Shown here piece by piece: positions 6,673-16,453 of a stretch of 64,000 bases of DNA (within the stretch, counting starts at the first letter, position 1; each line of letters opens with the position of its first letter). Under the pieces are notes generated by a model that saw only the letters and a list, made by a program, of their open reading frames with translations, made no database searches and was not told the origin of the DNA. Source of the stretch: Nevskiales bacterium (GTDB lineage: Bacteria; Pseudomonadota; Gammaproteobacteria; Steroidobacterales; GCA-2729495); the NCBI GenBank assembly GCA_011526045.1, contig WYBE01000049.1, positions 62,001 through 126,000 of the forward strand. The letters run 5' to 3'. Position numbers and translations under genes: made by a program.

Positions 6673-7674
6673 ATGGCACGTCCACATATTGAGCCGTTCG
6701 TCGATCGCGATGTCGACTTCAAACCGATGACGCTGCCGGGCTTCCCGCGTGGCATGCACTACAAGGTCCTGAGCCTCGATACCGATACCGGTGCCTGCTC
6801 GCTCACCGTTCGCTTCGATTCCGGCTTCCGCCAGCCACCCGGCATGAGTTACTCGGAGATGGAGCTTTTCATCACGAGTGGCTCGGTCCGGTATGGCGAC
6901 AAAACCTATGGCCGAGGCAATTACTTTTTCGTTCCCGCCGGAGTGTCGATGCCGGCCATGTCGTCGCCGAAAGGCGCCGAAGGGCTCCTTTTCTACAACT
7001 ATGGCGAACCGAGTTTCCTTGAGTCCGACGAGGATCATCCACGCGCACAGCGGGACCAGTTGATCATCGTTGACGCTTATGAAGGGCTGCAATGGAAGGT
7101 GGCCGACTTCGTGCGGCCGTCCGTGGCCCCGGGGTGCATGGTCAAATTGCTTCGATCTGACCCGCTGACCCATGCGCATTCCTTGCTTTATTGCATGACG
7201 CCGAATTACTGGCAGGACAACATTTCCTATCATGATTGCGCCGAGGAGAGTTATCACATTTACGGAACATCCTCGATGATGCAGTTCGGCGATCTGCCGA
7301 CGGGCGGCTATTTCTGGCGACCCGCGTGGATCAACCATGGCGCCTTTGCGAGCGAGCTGGGCGTTCTCGGTTTCGGCCGAACCGACAGCACGCTGCACAA
7401 CTATTTCCACTTCAACCCCTGGAGCACTCCCGAAGAGAACCGGGAACGTGCAGCAGCCCAGCTGCGGCGAAACAAGCCGAACCTGTACAAGTGGGTTCGC
7501 TCACCGGACGGCCACAATCATCCGCACGACTTCGAATACCCGGATTACGATTACGCCGGCGAGGAGCCGCAGAGCGGGAGTGATGACGGCCATGAGCACA
7601 GCCACGGGGCGCACGAATCAGCAGGGCATCACCACGAAGTCAAACGTCGCAGGAAGGCGCGATCCGCCCGCTGA
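6673..7674 (+). CDS. Two-cupin protein with His-rich tail, 333 aa
   Basis: Two beta-barrel cupin halves can be read. The first (residues 55-115) has SYSEMELFITSGSVRYGD and GRGNYFFVPAGV. The second (residues 170-245) has HDCAEESYHIYGTSSMMQFGDL and YFWRPAWINHGAF. The arrangement resembles DUF4437/ChrR-like cupins. The C-terminus from about residue 285 is rich in His, Asp and Glu and then basic, a likely metal-binding tail. The open frame starts at 6592, but that would place the upstream hairpin inside the gene; the ATG at 6673 has AAGGA before it and is preferred. It may be a dioxygenase or isomerase acting with the neighbouring Rieske enzyme. Substrate unknown. Confidence 0.75.
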   Translation: MARPHIEPFVDRDVDFKPMTLPGFPRGMHYKVLSLDTDTGACSLTVRFDSGFRQPPGMSYSEMELFITSGSVRYGDKTYGRGNYFFVPAGVSMPAMSSPKGAEGLLFYNYGEPSFLESDEDHPRAQRDQLIIVDAYEGLQWKVADFVRPSVAPGCMVKLLRSDPLTHAHSLLYCMTPNYWQDNISYHDCAEESYHIYGTSSMMQFGDLPTGGYFWRPAWINHGAFASELGVLGFGRTDSTLHNYFHFNPWSTPEENRERAAAQLRRNKPNLYKWVRSPDGHNHPHDFEYPDYDYAGEEPQSGSDDGHEHSHGAHESAGHHHEVKRRRKARSAR

Positions 7675-7682
7675 TCGGGTGC

Positions 7683-8744
7683 TCAGATCAGGCCGAGATC
7701 TGCCAGTCTTTGAATCGTGAGGCTTTGGGTCGCACGCAGGATCTCGACATCATTGGCGCCACGCTGTTCAAGCTGACGGGCCTCATGAAATAGTGTCGTT
7801 CGATAACTATCGGCAAAGGCCTGAAACGGTTGCCTGACAAGCACGTTGGTAAGACCTGCCTGGTTTCGGCGGTGGTGAAGGGCGGGCAGGTCGATTGCGG
7901 CATGTGCGGCGATGCTGTCTCCGCCCGGGCCGGCTTCGGCCATGACATGCCCGTTGTAGTCGACCACCTTGGCCATTCCCGTCGTTGACCCGGCAGGCAA
8001 CGTGGTCCCGGTCACGGCCGACGCATTGGCCGAGACCACATAGGCAAGGTTCTCCATTGCCCTGGCACGCTTTGCCATGTCCTTGGCCGTGCTACGGGGG
8101 CTCCCCATTTCACTCGTGGAGTGCAGCAGGATCTCGGCGCCACGCATTACGTGACAGCGAGCAATCTCGGGATAAAGAATCTCCTCGGAGGCGATCGCTG
8201 AGAGACGGCCAATCGGCGAATCGAGGACCGGAAAGAGCGAGTCGCTTCCGTAAAGCGCAACATAGCGGTCCAGTACGTCATAGGGCGAAGGGCTGAAAAG
8301 CGAAATCAAGCGCCGGTAGCGCAGCACGACTTCACCAGACGGTGCGATGACGAAGCTGGTCTGGAAATAGAGGTCGGGAAAATTTCCGTCGGCTTCATAG
8401 GCGTTGCCAGCCAGAAAAATGCCATACCGGGATGCAATTGCTCCCAGGTCACGATACTCCTGGCCGTCGATCTCAAGCGCGGCTTTTCGACGCCACTCGG
8501 CGAACTCCCGTGCGGGCGGTGCTCCGGTGAGGCTGTACTCGGGCAGGACTACCAGTCGAACGTCCAATCCATGGGTCTGCGTCAGCAGATCGACGCTCGG
8601 GCCTAACTGGCTGTCGATTCGAGCGATATTCTGGCTGATCGCCGTGCGGGCATTCTCTGGGCCTGCAATGGGCGCCACTGATCGCGTTGTGGTTTGTAAC
8701 GCGAGCGCCAGATAGCGAACCTCGCTGGTGTTCTCGCCGATCAT
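7683..8744 (-). CDS. Nitrilase-fold protein lacking the catalytic Cys
   Basis: A 353-aa member of the carbon-nitrogen hydrolase superfamily. The catalytic Glu is visible in VVLPEYSLTG (about residue 67). The lysine loop reads RYRRLIS, with Arg where Lys is usual. The nucleophile elbow reads AIASEEILYPE, so the usual Cys of 'ICYE..fPE' is Ser. Two of the three catalytic residues therefore appear replaced. It may be an inactive or repurposed homologue, or one using Ser. It converges on the cupin gene with an 8-bp gap and lies downstream of the cyclase-like gene on the same strand, 184 bp apart. Fold assignment is firm; function is not. Confidence 0.78.
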   Translation of the reverse strand: MIGENTSEVRYLALALQTTTRSVAPIAGPENARTAISQNIARIDSQLGPSVDLLTQTHGLDVRLVVLPEYSLTGAPPAREFAEWRRKAALEIDGQEYRDLGAIASRYGIFLAGNAYEADGNFPDLYFQTSFVIAPSGEVVLRYRRLISLFSPSPYDVLDRYVALYGSDSLFPVLDSPIGRLSAIASEEILYPEIARCHVMRGAEILLHSTSEMGSPRSTAKDMAKRARAMENLAYVVSANASAVTGTTLPAGSTTGMAKVVDYNGHVMAEAGPGGDSIAAHAAIDLPALHHRRNQAGLTNVLVRQPFQAFADSYRTTLFHEARQLEQRGANDVEILRATQSLTIQRLADLGLI

Positions 8745-8928
8745 GGTGGACCCCGGTGGCGGGCAGGCCGGACGCTCCGAGGATCATACCCGACGCGAAC
8801 AGCTGTGATGGGTTGGTAATCCTGCCAAAACAATACGATGCAATTCATATTTCGCGTAAACAATAGCCGATCAGACGGCTCTCGCACGACTGCCGTGCAG
8901 GTTCCAGCGCGCGCGGCCCGGGATCACG

Positions 8929-10191
8929 CTACTCGCCGGGCCGGGTGATGTGGCCGACGGTCAGGATCGGCAGTTCGTCGCCACGCAGATGGCGGTCTTC
9001 GATGCCCAGCAGAATCGGTTCGGCGGCGCGCCGGTATATGTTGACCTTGGCATTAAAAACATTGTGGGTGATTCCATGCTTGTCATTGATCGCAAGCTTG
9101 CGAACCGTGAAGGTGCCGTCTGCCTGGGCGCATCCGGTCAGATAACACTTGATCGATTCAATCGAGTCACCGGACAGTTCCAATCCGCTGAGGCGGGCCA
9201 GGTGCCACTGGGCCTGATCGACGAAATCAACAGCGGTCACGTGTTGGATGGCGGCAGTCGAGTCTGACGACAGCGGCAGGTCTGCTTCAAAGGCGCCCAG
9301 CAGAATCTGGCCAGGCATGGCGCGTTCGATCATTCGCGCCAGTTCGATGGTGACGTCGCCGACGATCTGTGTGCAAAGGGTGGGACTGAGCCCTTCGGCG
9401 TGATGAAACTCATAGCAGCCGCCGATATGAAAACAGGCGCGGAGCAGCGGCACCGTTCTCGCGTGCGCTTTCCTCCGTGCGATGGCGTTGTCGGCAAGCA
9501 CGAGATGCATGAAATGATAAAGGCTCGTGTTGGCGTCCATGCCGGAATCGCGGTTCCAGATATAGAAGCCATCACCGGCGCTGGAGCGGGCAAAATTCAC
9601 GCGCCACTGGCTTGCGAGCATTTTGCTGTGAGCGGAATTGAGGGAGTAGGCGAGGCTGTTCAGCTGCGTCATCTGCTCGAATGGGCGCAGGAGGCCGAAA
9701 CCGACGATATCGAACAGGGCCACGGCGCGATTCGGGATATAGCTGACACCGAAGCGGCGGATCATCCGGTCAAGCAAGTCGGACTCTTCCCGGGTTCCGG
9801 AAATCGGATGGCGCGGGCTGATCGATACAGGTTCAACCTCCAGAAGGCGTGCGGTATTGACCAACTGGCGCATGGAAAAACGCCGTGTGCCTGTCAACAA
9901 TCGCTCAAGAAACCCCTGGGTATGCGGACTTGCGTCACCGCGGCTTGCCGCCGCACGGGCGGTATATTCCGCGATCGCGTAATGGGGCACGACCAGCACC
10001 AGCAGACCATCATCGTGCGGGCACCACGCCAGCAACAGGTTGCGACCGAGGTTCCAGAGCCGGCAAAGCTGGCGATCGAGATCGAGCAGTGTGCCGCGCG
10101 TGCGCAGATCGAGGCCGCCAGTCAGGCCAGAGATGTCCAATGCGACATCCGGTGCGATTGCTGCATTGGACTGGCGTGCGGTCTGTTCCAT
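8929..10191 (-). CDS. Class III nucleotidyl-cyclase-like protein, 420 aa
   Basis: The middle (about residues 155-245) contains RAVALFDIVGF and later SSAGDGFYIWNRDSG, the two metal-binding aspartate regions of adenylate/guanylate cyclases. The lysine usually found before GD is not obvious (ARSSAGDGF), and the C-terminal catalytic Asn/Arg pair could not be located, so activity is uncertain. The N-terminal 130 residues show no known sensor; LWNLGRNLLLAWCPHDDG may be a beta-rich ligand domain. No membrane segment. A TTG at 10209 is possible, but ATG 10191 has GAGG six bases upstream. It is divergent from the FAD oxidoreductase gene. Confidence 0.62.
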   Translation of the reverse strand: MEQTARQSNAAIAPDVALDISGLTGGLDLRTRGTLLDLDRQLCRLWNLGRNLLLAWCPHDDGLLVLVVPHYAIAEYTARAAASRGDASPHTQGFLERLLTGTRRFSMRQLVNTARLLEVEPVSISPRHPISGTREESDLLDRMIRRFGVSYIPNRAVALFDIVGFGLLRPFEQMTQLNSLAYSLNSAHSKMLASQWRVNFARSSAGDGFYIWNRDSGMDANTSLYHFMHLVLADNAIARRKAHARTVPLLRACFHIGGCYEFHHAEGLSPTLCTQIVGDVTIELARMIERAMPGQILLGAFEADLPLSSDSTAAIQHVTAVDFVDQAQWHLARLSGLELSGDSIESIKCYLTGCAQADGTFTVRKLAINDKHGITHNVFNAKVNIYRRAAEPILLGIEDRHLRGDELPILTVGHITRPGE

Positions 10192-10338
10192 CGGTTGCCT
10201 CGATCGCAATCCGGCCGGCCACGACTCGCGTCACCGGACGATCACCCTGATACCATGAAGGCCTTGGTTGAACCTAATTGATTGTAACGTGGGCACGCAA
10301 GGGTATTTGCTGCCTTACAGAGCGTGCGGCGGAGGAAG

Positions 10339-11772
10339 ATGCGTTCAGTGACCCACTCGAATGTGATCCGCGAGCTGCAGGACATCGTCGGACCGGCGGG
10401 GTTTCTGGAGTCACCCGGGGATCTGGCCCCCTTTCTGACGGAATGGCGTGGCCTGTATCGCGGTGTGGCAGACCTGGTGCTCCTGCCTGCGAGCGTTGAA
10501 GAAGCATCGGCGATTCTGGGGCTGTGCTACCAGCGCGGGATCGGGGTCGTGCCACAGGGAGGAAACACCGGGCTCGTCGGTGGAGCCGTGGCGTGTTCCA
10601 CGCCTGAGCGGCCGCAGGTTGTAGTGTCGGCGCGCCGGATGGCTGCTATTCGGGATCTCGATCCGGACAACTACACCATAACGGCGGAGGCCGGCTGCGT
10701 GCTGGCGTCACTCCAGTCGGCCGCTGCTGAGGCGGACCGGTTCTTTCCGTTGAGCCTGGCGTCCGAGGGCAGTTGTCAGCTGGGCGGGAATCTTTCCACG
10801 AATGCAGGCGGAACGAACGTTCTGCGTTTTGGGACCGCGCGCGAACTCGTTCTTGGGCTCGAGGTCGTGCTGCCGGACGGACGAGTGTTCGACGGCCTGC
10901 GAGCCTTACGCAAGGACAACAGCGGCTACGACCTGAAACAGCTCTTCATCGGCGCCGAAGGTACGCTCGGCTTCATCACGGCCGCGACCTGCAAGCTGTA
11001 TCCGCGGCCGCGCGGTATCGCGACAGCGCTGGTGGCGGTGCCGGATCCGCAAGCCGCCATTGCGTGCCATAGCCGGGCAAGACTCGCGCTTGGCGACGAG
11101 CTGATCGCGTTCGAGCTGATCAGCCGCATGGCATTGTCGTTCGTTCTGCAGTATCTCCCGGCTGCCCGGGATCCTCTGGCGCAACCCGCTCAATGGTACG
11201 TACTCCTTGAGATCGCGACCGCCCGCGACCAGGCTTCCGCCGAAGAGGAGCTGGATACGTTTCTGGCGGATTGCCTCGAGTCGGGCCTGATCCTGGATGG
11301 CGTCGTGGCTCGCAGCGGTACGCAGAGGGATGATCTTTGGGCCTTGCGGCACAATATTTCCGACGCGCAGAAGATCGGCGGGGCCAGCGTCAAGAACGAC
11401 ATCTCGGTGCCGGTATCGAGGGTTGGCGCCTTCATCAGGGAAGCGGAGAAGCGCGTCTGCACTTTGTTGCCTGGTGTCCGGGTGCTGGCATTCGGACACG
11501 TCGGCGATGGCAATATCCATTTCAACCTTACACAGCCCGAGGGCATGCCACCTGCCGAGTTCCTCGGAATGTGGGCGAACCTGTGCGGCGAGGTCAATTC
11601 GATCGCGGTACGGCTTGGAGGCAGCTTCAGTGCGGAACATGGCATTGGACTGCTCAAGGCACCTGAGCTCCGGCGGTTACGCTCCGCGGTCGAGCTGGAT
11701 CTGATGCACACGATCAAGCGCGCGCTCGATCCGAACTCGATCATGAATCCCGGCAAGATACTCGGCGATTGA
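10339..11772 (+). CDS. FAD-linked 2-hydroxyacid dehydrogenase (GlcD/D2HGDH type)
   Basis: A 477-aa vanillyl-alcohol-oxidase-family flavoenzyme that oxidises a D-2-hydroxy acid (lactate, glycolate or 2-hydroxyglutarate). The FAD-binding domain has PQGGNTGLVGGA (about residue 70) and LSTNAGGTNVLRFG. The C-terminal FAD-oxidase domain has FGHVGDGNIHFNL, whose His residues bind the metal, and SAEHGIGLLK near the end. The start is uncertain: ATG 10339 is close behind GGAGGA, a GTG lies three codons later, and another GTG lies at 10324. It stands alone, divergent from the cyclase-like gene, with ilvD 111 bp downstream. Confidence 0.88.
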   Translation: MRSVTHSNVIRELQDIVGPAGFLESPGDLAPFLTEWRGLYRGVADLVLLPASVEEASAILGLCYQRGIGVVPQGGNTGLVGGAVACSTPERPQVVVSARRMAAIRDLDPDNYTITAEAGCVLASLQSAAAEADRFFPLSLASEGSCQLGGNLSTNAGGTNVLRFGTARELVLGLEVVLPDGRVFDGLRALRKDNSGYDLKQLFIGAEGTLGFITAATCKLYPRPRGIATALVAVPDPQAAIACHSRARLALGDELIAFELISRMALSFVLQYLPAARDPLAQPAQWYVLLEIATARDQASAEEELDTFLADCLESGLILDGVVARSGTQRDDLWALRHNISDAQKIGGASVKNDISVPVSRVGAFIREAEKRVCTLLPGVRVLAFGHVGDGNIHFNLTQPEGMPPAEFLGMWANLCGEVNSIAVRLGGSFSAEHGIGLLKAPELRRLRSAVELDLMHTIKRALDPNSIMNPGKILGD

Positions 11773-11883
11773 ATGAAGCTGCGGCCGATGGTGGGCTGCG
11801 GATGCTACACTGGGCAGGCTTTCTGGCCGCACCCCGCATTTGCCGGGAGTGCGAAACTGACAGTGTGACTCCAGGGTGCGGGC

Positions 11884-13581
11884 ATGACGGACGAGAAGTC
11901 GGGTTCTCGCGACAGCCAACGGCGTTTTTCCAGCCGTGTTGTGGACGGAGTTGCCCAGGCGCCCAGCCGGGCAATGCTACGGGCGGTCGGATTCAGCGAG
12001 GCGGATTTCAGCAAAAGCCAGATCGGTATCGCCTCGACGTGGAGCATGGTGACGCCATGCAATATGCACATCGACCGGCTGGCGGGCGAGGCGGCCGCGG
12101 GGGTTGACGCAGCCGGTGGCAAGGCCGTCATCTTCAACACGATCACCGTTTCAGACGGGATTTCGATGGGCACGCCTGGCATGCGTTATTCCCTCGTGTC
12201 CCGCGAGGTGATTGCCGACTCGATCGAAACGGTGGTCGGGGCCGAAGGGTTCGACGGTTTCGTGGCGATTGGCGGCTGCGACAAAAATATGCCGGCCTGC
12301 GTGATGGCCATGGCCCGCCTGGACCGTCCATCGGTCTTTGTCTACGGCGGTACGATCCAGCCTGGTGCAGAGCGGCGCGACATTGTTTCGGTATTCGAGG
12401 CCGTCGGCGCAGCGTCAAGCGGCCGCATGACGAGTGCGCAACTGCTCGAGGTTGAGCGAACGGCGATTCCGGGCCCGGGTTCCTGCGGCGGAATGTACAC
12501 CGCCAACACCATGGCATCGGCGATCGAGGCGCTCGGCCTGTCGCTCCCGGACAGCTCGGCTCAAGACGCAGTTTCAGGAAAGAAGGACGAGGATTGCCGC
12601 AGGGCCGGAGCGGCTGTCGTGGACCTTCTGCGGCGTGGAATCCGCCCATCCGACATTCTCTGCCGTGAGGCGTTCGAAAACGCCATCACGACCGTCATCG
12701 CTGTTGGCGGATCCACCAATGCCGTACTGCATCTTATCGCCATGGCGCACGAGGCGGGCATCCCGTTGTCGCTCGATGACTTCACCCGCATCGGCGCGAA
12801 GGTGCCTGTACTGGCGGATCTCCGCCCGAGCGGTTGTTACGCAATGTCGGAGCTCGTGGCTGTCGGCGGAATTCAGCCCTTGCTCAGGATGCTGCTGGAC
12901 GCGGGTTTGCTGCACGGCAAGTGCATGACTGTCACGGGAAAGACGCTGGCGGAAAACCTTGCGACTGCAGGGCAATACCCGGTCGGCCAGAAGATCATCC
13001 GGTCGTTCGACAACCCGGTCAAGAAGGACAGCCACCTGGTCGTGCTCTACGGCAATCTCGCACCCGAGGGAGCCGTCGCAAAGATCAGCGGCAAGGAAGG
13101 CCTCTCGTTCCGCGGCCGGGCACGTGCTTTCGGTTCCGAGGAAGCGGCGTCCCGGGCAATTCTCGCCGGAGATGTAGTCGCTGGCGACGTGGTGGTCATT
13201 CGCTACGAAGGGCCTCGCGGCGGCCCCGGCATGCGCGAGATGCTCAGCCCGACATCGGCGATCATGGGTCGGGGGCTTGGCGACAAGGTGGCGCTGATTA
13301 CCGACGGGCGGTTCTCGGGCGGCAGCCACGGGTTCGTCGTCGGACACGTGACTCCGGAGGCCGCATGCGCTGGCCCGATCGCCCTGATCGAGGATGGAGA
13401 CCAGATCTTGATCGATGCAGTGGCCCGCACGATCGATCTTGCCGTTTCGTCCGATGTGCTCGATCAGCGGAGAAAGCGGTGGTCACCTCCGACGGACAAG
13501 CCACCAAAAGGGGTGCTCTCCAAGTACGCCCGGCTTGTCAGCTCGGCTTCTCTCGGAGCGATTACGACCGCTGGAGACTGA
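11884..13581 (+). CDS. ilvD: Dihydroxy-acid dehydratase
   Basis: It converts 2,3-dihydroxy-isovalerate or -methylvalerate to the 2-oxo acid, the third common step of valine and isoleucine synthesis. The 565-aa length is normal. Fe-S cluster cysteines are in TPCNMH (about residue 58), GGCDKNMPAC (about 130) and GSCGGMYTANTM (about 200). Also visible are DGISMGTPGM and, near the C-terminus, GRFSGGSHG. The other ilv genes (ilvBN, ilvC) are not in this window; ilvE is at 26.8 kb. A strong terminator follows at 13741. Confidence 0.97.
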   Translation: MTDEKSGSRDSQRRFSSRVVDGVAQAPSRAMLRAVGFSEADFSKSQIGIASTWSMVTPCNMHIDRLAGEAAAGVDAAGGKAVIFNTITVSDGISMGTPGMRYSLVSREVIADSIETVVGAEGFDGFVAIGGCDKNMPACVMAMARLDRPSVFVYGGTIQPGAERRDIVSVFEAVGAASSGRMTSAQLLEVERTAIPGPGSCGGMYTANTMASAIEALGLSLPDSSAQDAVSGKKDEDCRRAGAAVVDLLRRGIRPSDILCREAFENAITTVIAVGGSTNAVLHLIAMAHEAGIPLSLDDFTRIGAKVPVLADLRPSGCYAMSELVAVGGIQPLLRMLLDAGLLHGKCMTVTGKTLAENLATAGQYPVGQKIIRSFDNPVKKDSHLVVLYGNLAPEGAVAKISGKEGLSFRGRARAFGSEEAASRAILAGDVVAGDVVVIRYEGPRGGPGMREMLSPTSAIMGRGLGDKVALITDGRFSGGSHGFVVGHVTPEAACAGPIALIEDGDQILIDAVARTIDLAVSSDVLDQRRKRWSPPTDKPPKGVLSKYARLVSSASLGAITTAGD

Positions 13582-13740
13582 CCTTGACCCCGGCTATGGC
13601 ATCGGCTTAACTTCGCCGCGCGCGCTGTCCGGTCATGCCCGAGAGTCGCGGTCGGGCCAGAGGGTCACAGCGTCGGGCCGGGCTGTAGCGGATGGAGTAA
13701 CGGGTAGTAAGCGGCTAACCGGGAATGCGTATTCGATGGA

Positions 13741-13774
13741 GCCCGCGACGGCCTGGCCGAAGCGGGCTTTTTTT
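13741..13774 (+). terminator. Rho-independent terminator after ilvD
   Basis: Stem GCCCGC (13741-13746) and GCGGGC (13762-13767), with an inner GGCCTGGCC that can also pair, followed directly by seven T. It lies 160 bases after the ilvD stop and 45 before lysAC, separating the two units. Confidence 0.8.
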
Positions 13775-13818
13775 GGTCCGTCCCGTCCGCAGCCTGACGG
13801 GCGGCTTAGGATACTGCC

Positions 13819-16449
13819 ATGAGCACGAACAACGCCGACATGATTCCGCTGCAGCCGTTGCCGGGCCCGGCTGGTGGCCAGCCATGGCTGGTGCTGAAGT
13901 TCGGGGGTACCAGCGTATCCACCCTGCGCAACTGGCAAATCATCGGCGAGTTGCTGCAGGGGCATGTCGCGTCAGGCTATTGCCCGGTCGTTGTTCATTC
14001 TGCGTTGGCCGGGGTCTCCAACCGGATCCAGACGGCCCTCGGCCGGGCAGTGTCCGGAAACTACCGGGACGACGTCACGGCTATCGAAGCGGCGCATTTC
14101 GAACTTGGCAGGCAACTTGCGGTGGATGCGCCGACGCTCGTCGGCGGATACATGCGCGAGCTGGAACAGATCCTGGCAGGGGTCCAGCTGCTGGGTGAAG
14201 TGAGCAGCCGGGTGCGGGCCAGGGCCATGGCTTGTGGGGAACTCATGGCAACCGCGCTCGGCGCCGCCTACCTCGGCAGTCGCGGGCTCAAGGTGCACTG
14301 GCTCGATGCCCGGCAGGTACTGCACAGCATCGATCCACCCAACAGCAGTGAGCGCACCCGTTACCTGAACGCCAGCTGCCGGTTCGACGCTGATGAACAG
14401 CTGCAGCAGCAGTGGCGCGATCTTGGGGGAATCGTCCTCACCCAGGGATTCATCGCGAGTAATGTTTCCGGGGAGACGGTCATTCTCGGGCGGGGCGGAT
14501 CGGACACATCGGGCGCATACTTCGCCGCCAGGCTCCAGGCAGCCGGCCTGGAGATCTGGACCGACGTCCCCGGAATTTTCAGCGCCAATCCGCGAATTGT
14601 CGACGGCGCCAGGCTGCTGCGCACCTTGACGTACGCCGAGGCACAGGAAATCGCTTCGACCGGCGGCTCTGTTCTGCATCCGCGCTGCATAGCGCCGGTC
14701 CGCAAGCACGGTATTCCATTGCGGATCAGGGACACCACGCGACCGGAGTCTCCCGGAACGCTGGTTACGAGTGACGCCGGCTCCGATGCACCGCGGGTCA
14801 AAGCGATCCTCGGCCGAACGGGCGTAACGCTCGTTTCCATGGAGACGCTGGGCATGTGGCATGAGGTTGGCTTTCTTGCCAGCGCCTTCGGCTGCTTCAG
14901 TGATCTCGGGCTCTCAGTCGACCTCGTTTCGACCTCAGAGAGCAACGTCACGGTAACCCTGGATCCAGGCGTCAACACGATCGATGCCGATCTTCTCGCG
15001 AGTCTTCGCATCGCGTTGGAACGCCTTTGTCGGGTACAGATCATCGAGAACGTGGAAGTCGTTAGCCTGGTAGGACGCAGGATTCGCTCCGTCTTGCATG
15101 AGATTGGGCCGGCATTCGACGTGTTCGAGGAGTTGCCGGTGCACCTGCTGAGCCAGGCCGCGAGCGATCTCAATCTCAGTATCGTCGTCGAGCAGGACCA
15201 GTCGCGGCGAATCATCCAGTCCCTGCACACCTTGTTGGTGCATCCTGTCGGCAAGGACGGCGTTTTCGGGCCAACCTGGGAGGAACTGCGGCAGGGCACG
15301 GTCGGCAGTGCATCATTGCCTGAGCCGTGGTGGGTAAAGCGTCGAGACACCCTGGTGGACCTGGGTCGGACCCATGGCTGCGCCTACGTCTATGATCTCG
15401 CCACCGTTCGGGAAGCCGTAACGCGACTCCAGGGTATTCGCGGTGTCGACCGGATTCTCTATGCGATGAAGGCGAATGCCAACCCGGAGGTGCTGCGGGT
15501 TGTCCACGATGCCGGGTTGGGCTTCGAATGCGTGTCGCCCGGTGAGATCGAACGGCTGATCAAGCTGTTTCCGGCGCTCGAGCGGCGCCGCATCCTGTTT
15601 ACGCCGAATTTCGCTCCACGCCACGAATATGAGTACGGCCTGGCCCAGGATGTCTGGGTGACACTGGACAACCTGTTTCCGCTGCGGGAGTGGGGCCGGC
15701 TGTTTGCAGGTCGGGAGATTTTCCTGCGCGTTGACACCGGCCACGGCCATGGGCACCACGAGCATGTCAAGACTGCCGGCGTCCATTCGAAGTTCGGCAT
15801 TCCAATATTCGAGTTGCAGGAGGCCCGTGAGCTGGCCGACCAGCATGGTGCGCGCATCGTCGGATTACATGCGCATACGGGAAGCGGAATCCTGGATCCG
15901 CAGAACTGGCGGGACGTGGCCGGAATACTCGCCGATGCCGCGCGAGATTTCCCGCAGCTGCGCATACTCGACCTGGGTGGCGGGCTGGGAATCCCGGAAC
16001 GCCGCGGTCGGACGGCGCTGGATCTCGAAAAACTTGGCGCGGGACTTGGGGACATTCGCGCCGCATGGCCGAACTACCAGATCTGGCTGGAGCCCGGTCG
16101 CTACGTGGTTGCCGAGGCGGGGGCCCTGGTGGCAACTGTCACCCAGACCAAGGGGAAGGGGAGCGTGCAGTACGTCGGCATCTCGACCGGCATGAACTCC
16201 CTGATTCGTCCGGCGCTATACGGCGCTTACCATGAGATAGCCAACCTGAGTCGCTGGGGAGAGCAGGCTGGGGAGACGGTGAGTGTCGTTGGCCCGATAT
16301 GCGAGACGGGTGACCGGCTTGGTACGGACCGTCTGCTGCCGCCCTGCCGGGAAGGCGACGTACTGGTCATAGCCAATGCGGGTGCGTACGGCTACGCCAT
16401 GAGTTCCAGCTACAACCTCAGAGAGCCGGCGAGGGAGATCGCCATCTGA
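13819..16449 (+). CDS. lysAC: Bifunctional aspartokinase / diaminopimelate decarboxylase
   Basis: An 876-aa fusion of the first and last enzymes of lysine synthesis. Residues 20-310 are the aspartokinase (LKFGGTSV with Lys27; GRGGSDTSGAY). Residues 320-465 are an ACT-type regulatory region (GVTLVSMETLG, SVDLVSTSESNVTV), the likely site of lysine feedback. Residues 490-876 are a PLP decarboxylase: YAMKANANPEV with the PLP Lys at about 551, HAHTGSG, EPGRYVVAEAG, CETGDRLG and a C-terminal GAYGYAMSSSYN. Fusions of this order are known from Xanthomonadales. AGGA stands seven bases before the ATG. The gene converges on hisE with only 4 bp between stop codons and no terminator. Confidence 0.95.
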   Translation: MSTNNADMIPLQPLPGPAGGQPWLVLKFGGTSVSTLRNWQIIGELLQGHVASGYCPVVVHSALAGVSNRIQTALGRAVSGNYRDDVTAIEAAHFELGRQLAVDAPTLVGGYMRELEQILAGVQLLGEVSSRVRARAMACGELMATALGAAYLGSRGLKVHWLDARQVLHSIDPPNSSERTRYLNASCRFDADEQLQQQWRDLGGIVLTQGFIASNVSGETVILGRGGSDTSGAYFAARLQAAGLEIWTDVPGIFSANPRIVDGARLLRTLTYAEAQEIASTGGSVLHPRCIAPVRKHGIPLRIRDTTRPESPGTLVTSDAGSDAPRVKAILGRTGVTLVSMETLGMWHEVGFLASAFGCFSDLGLSVDLVSTSESNVTVTLDPGVNTIDADLLASLRIALERLCRVQIIENVEVVSLVGRRIRSVLHEIGPAFDVFEELPVHLLSQAASDLNLSIVVEQDQSRRIIQSLHTLLVHPVGKDGVFGPTWEELRQGTVGSASLPEPWWVKRRDTLVDLGRTHGCAYVYDLATVREAVTRLQGIRGVDRILYAMKANANPEVLRVVHDAGLGFECVSPGEIERLIKLFPALERRRILFTPNFAPRHEYEYGLAQDVWVTLDNLFPLREWGRLFAGREIFLRVDTGHGHGHHEHVKTAGVHSKFGIPIFELQEARELADQHGARIVGLHAHTGSGILDPQNWRDVAGILADAARDFPQLRILDLGGGLGIPERRGRTALDLEKLGAGLGDIRAAWPNYQIWLEPGRYVVAEAGALVATVTQTKGKGSVQYVGISTGMNSLIRPALYGAYHEIANLSRWGEQAGETVSVVGPICETGDRLGTDRLLPPCREGDVLVIANAGAYGYAMSSSYNLREPAREIAI

Positions 16450-16453
16450 CGGG

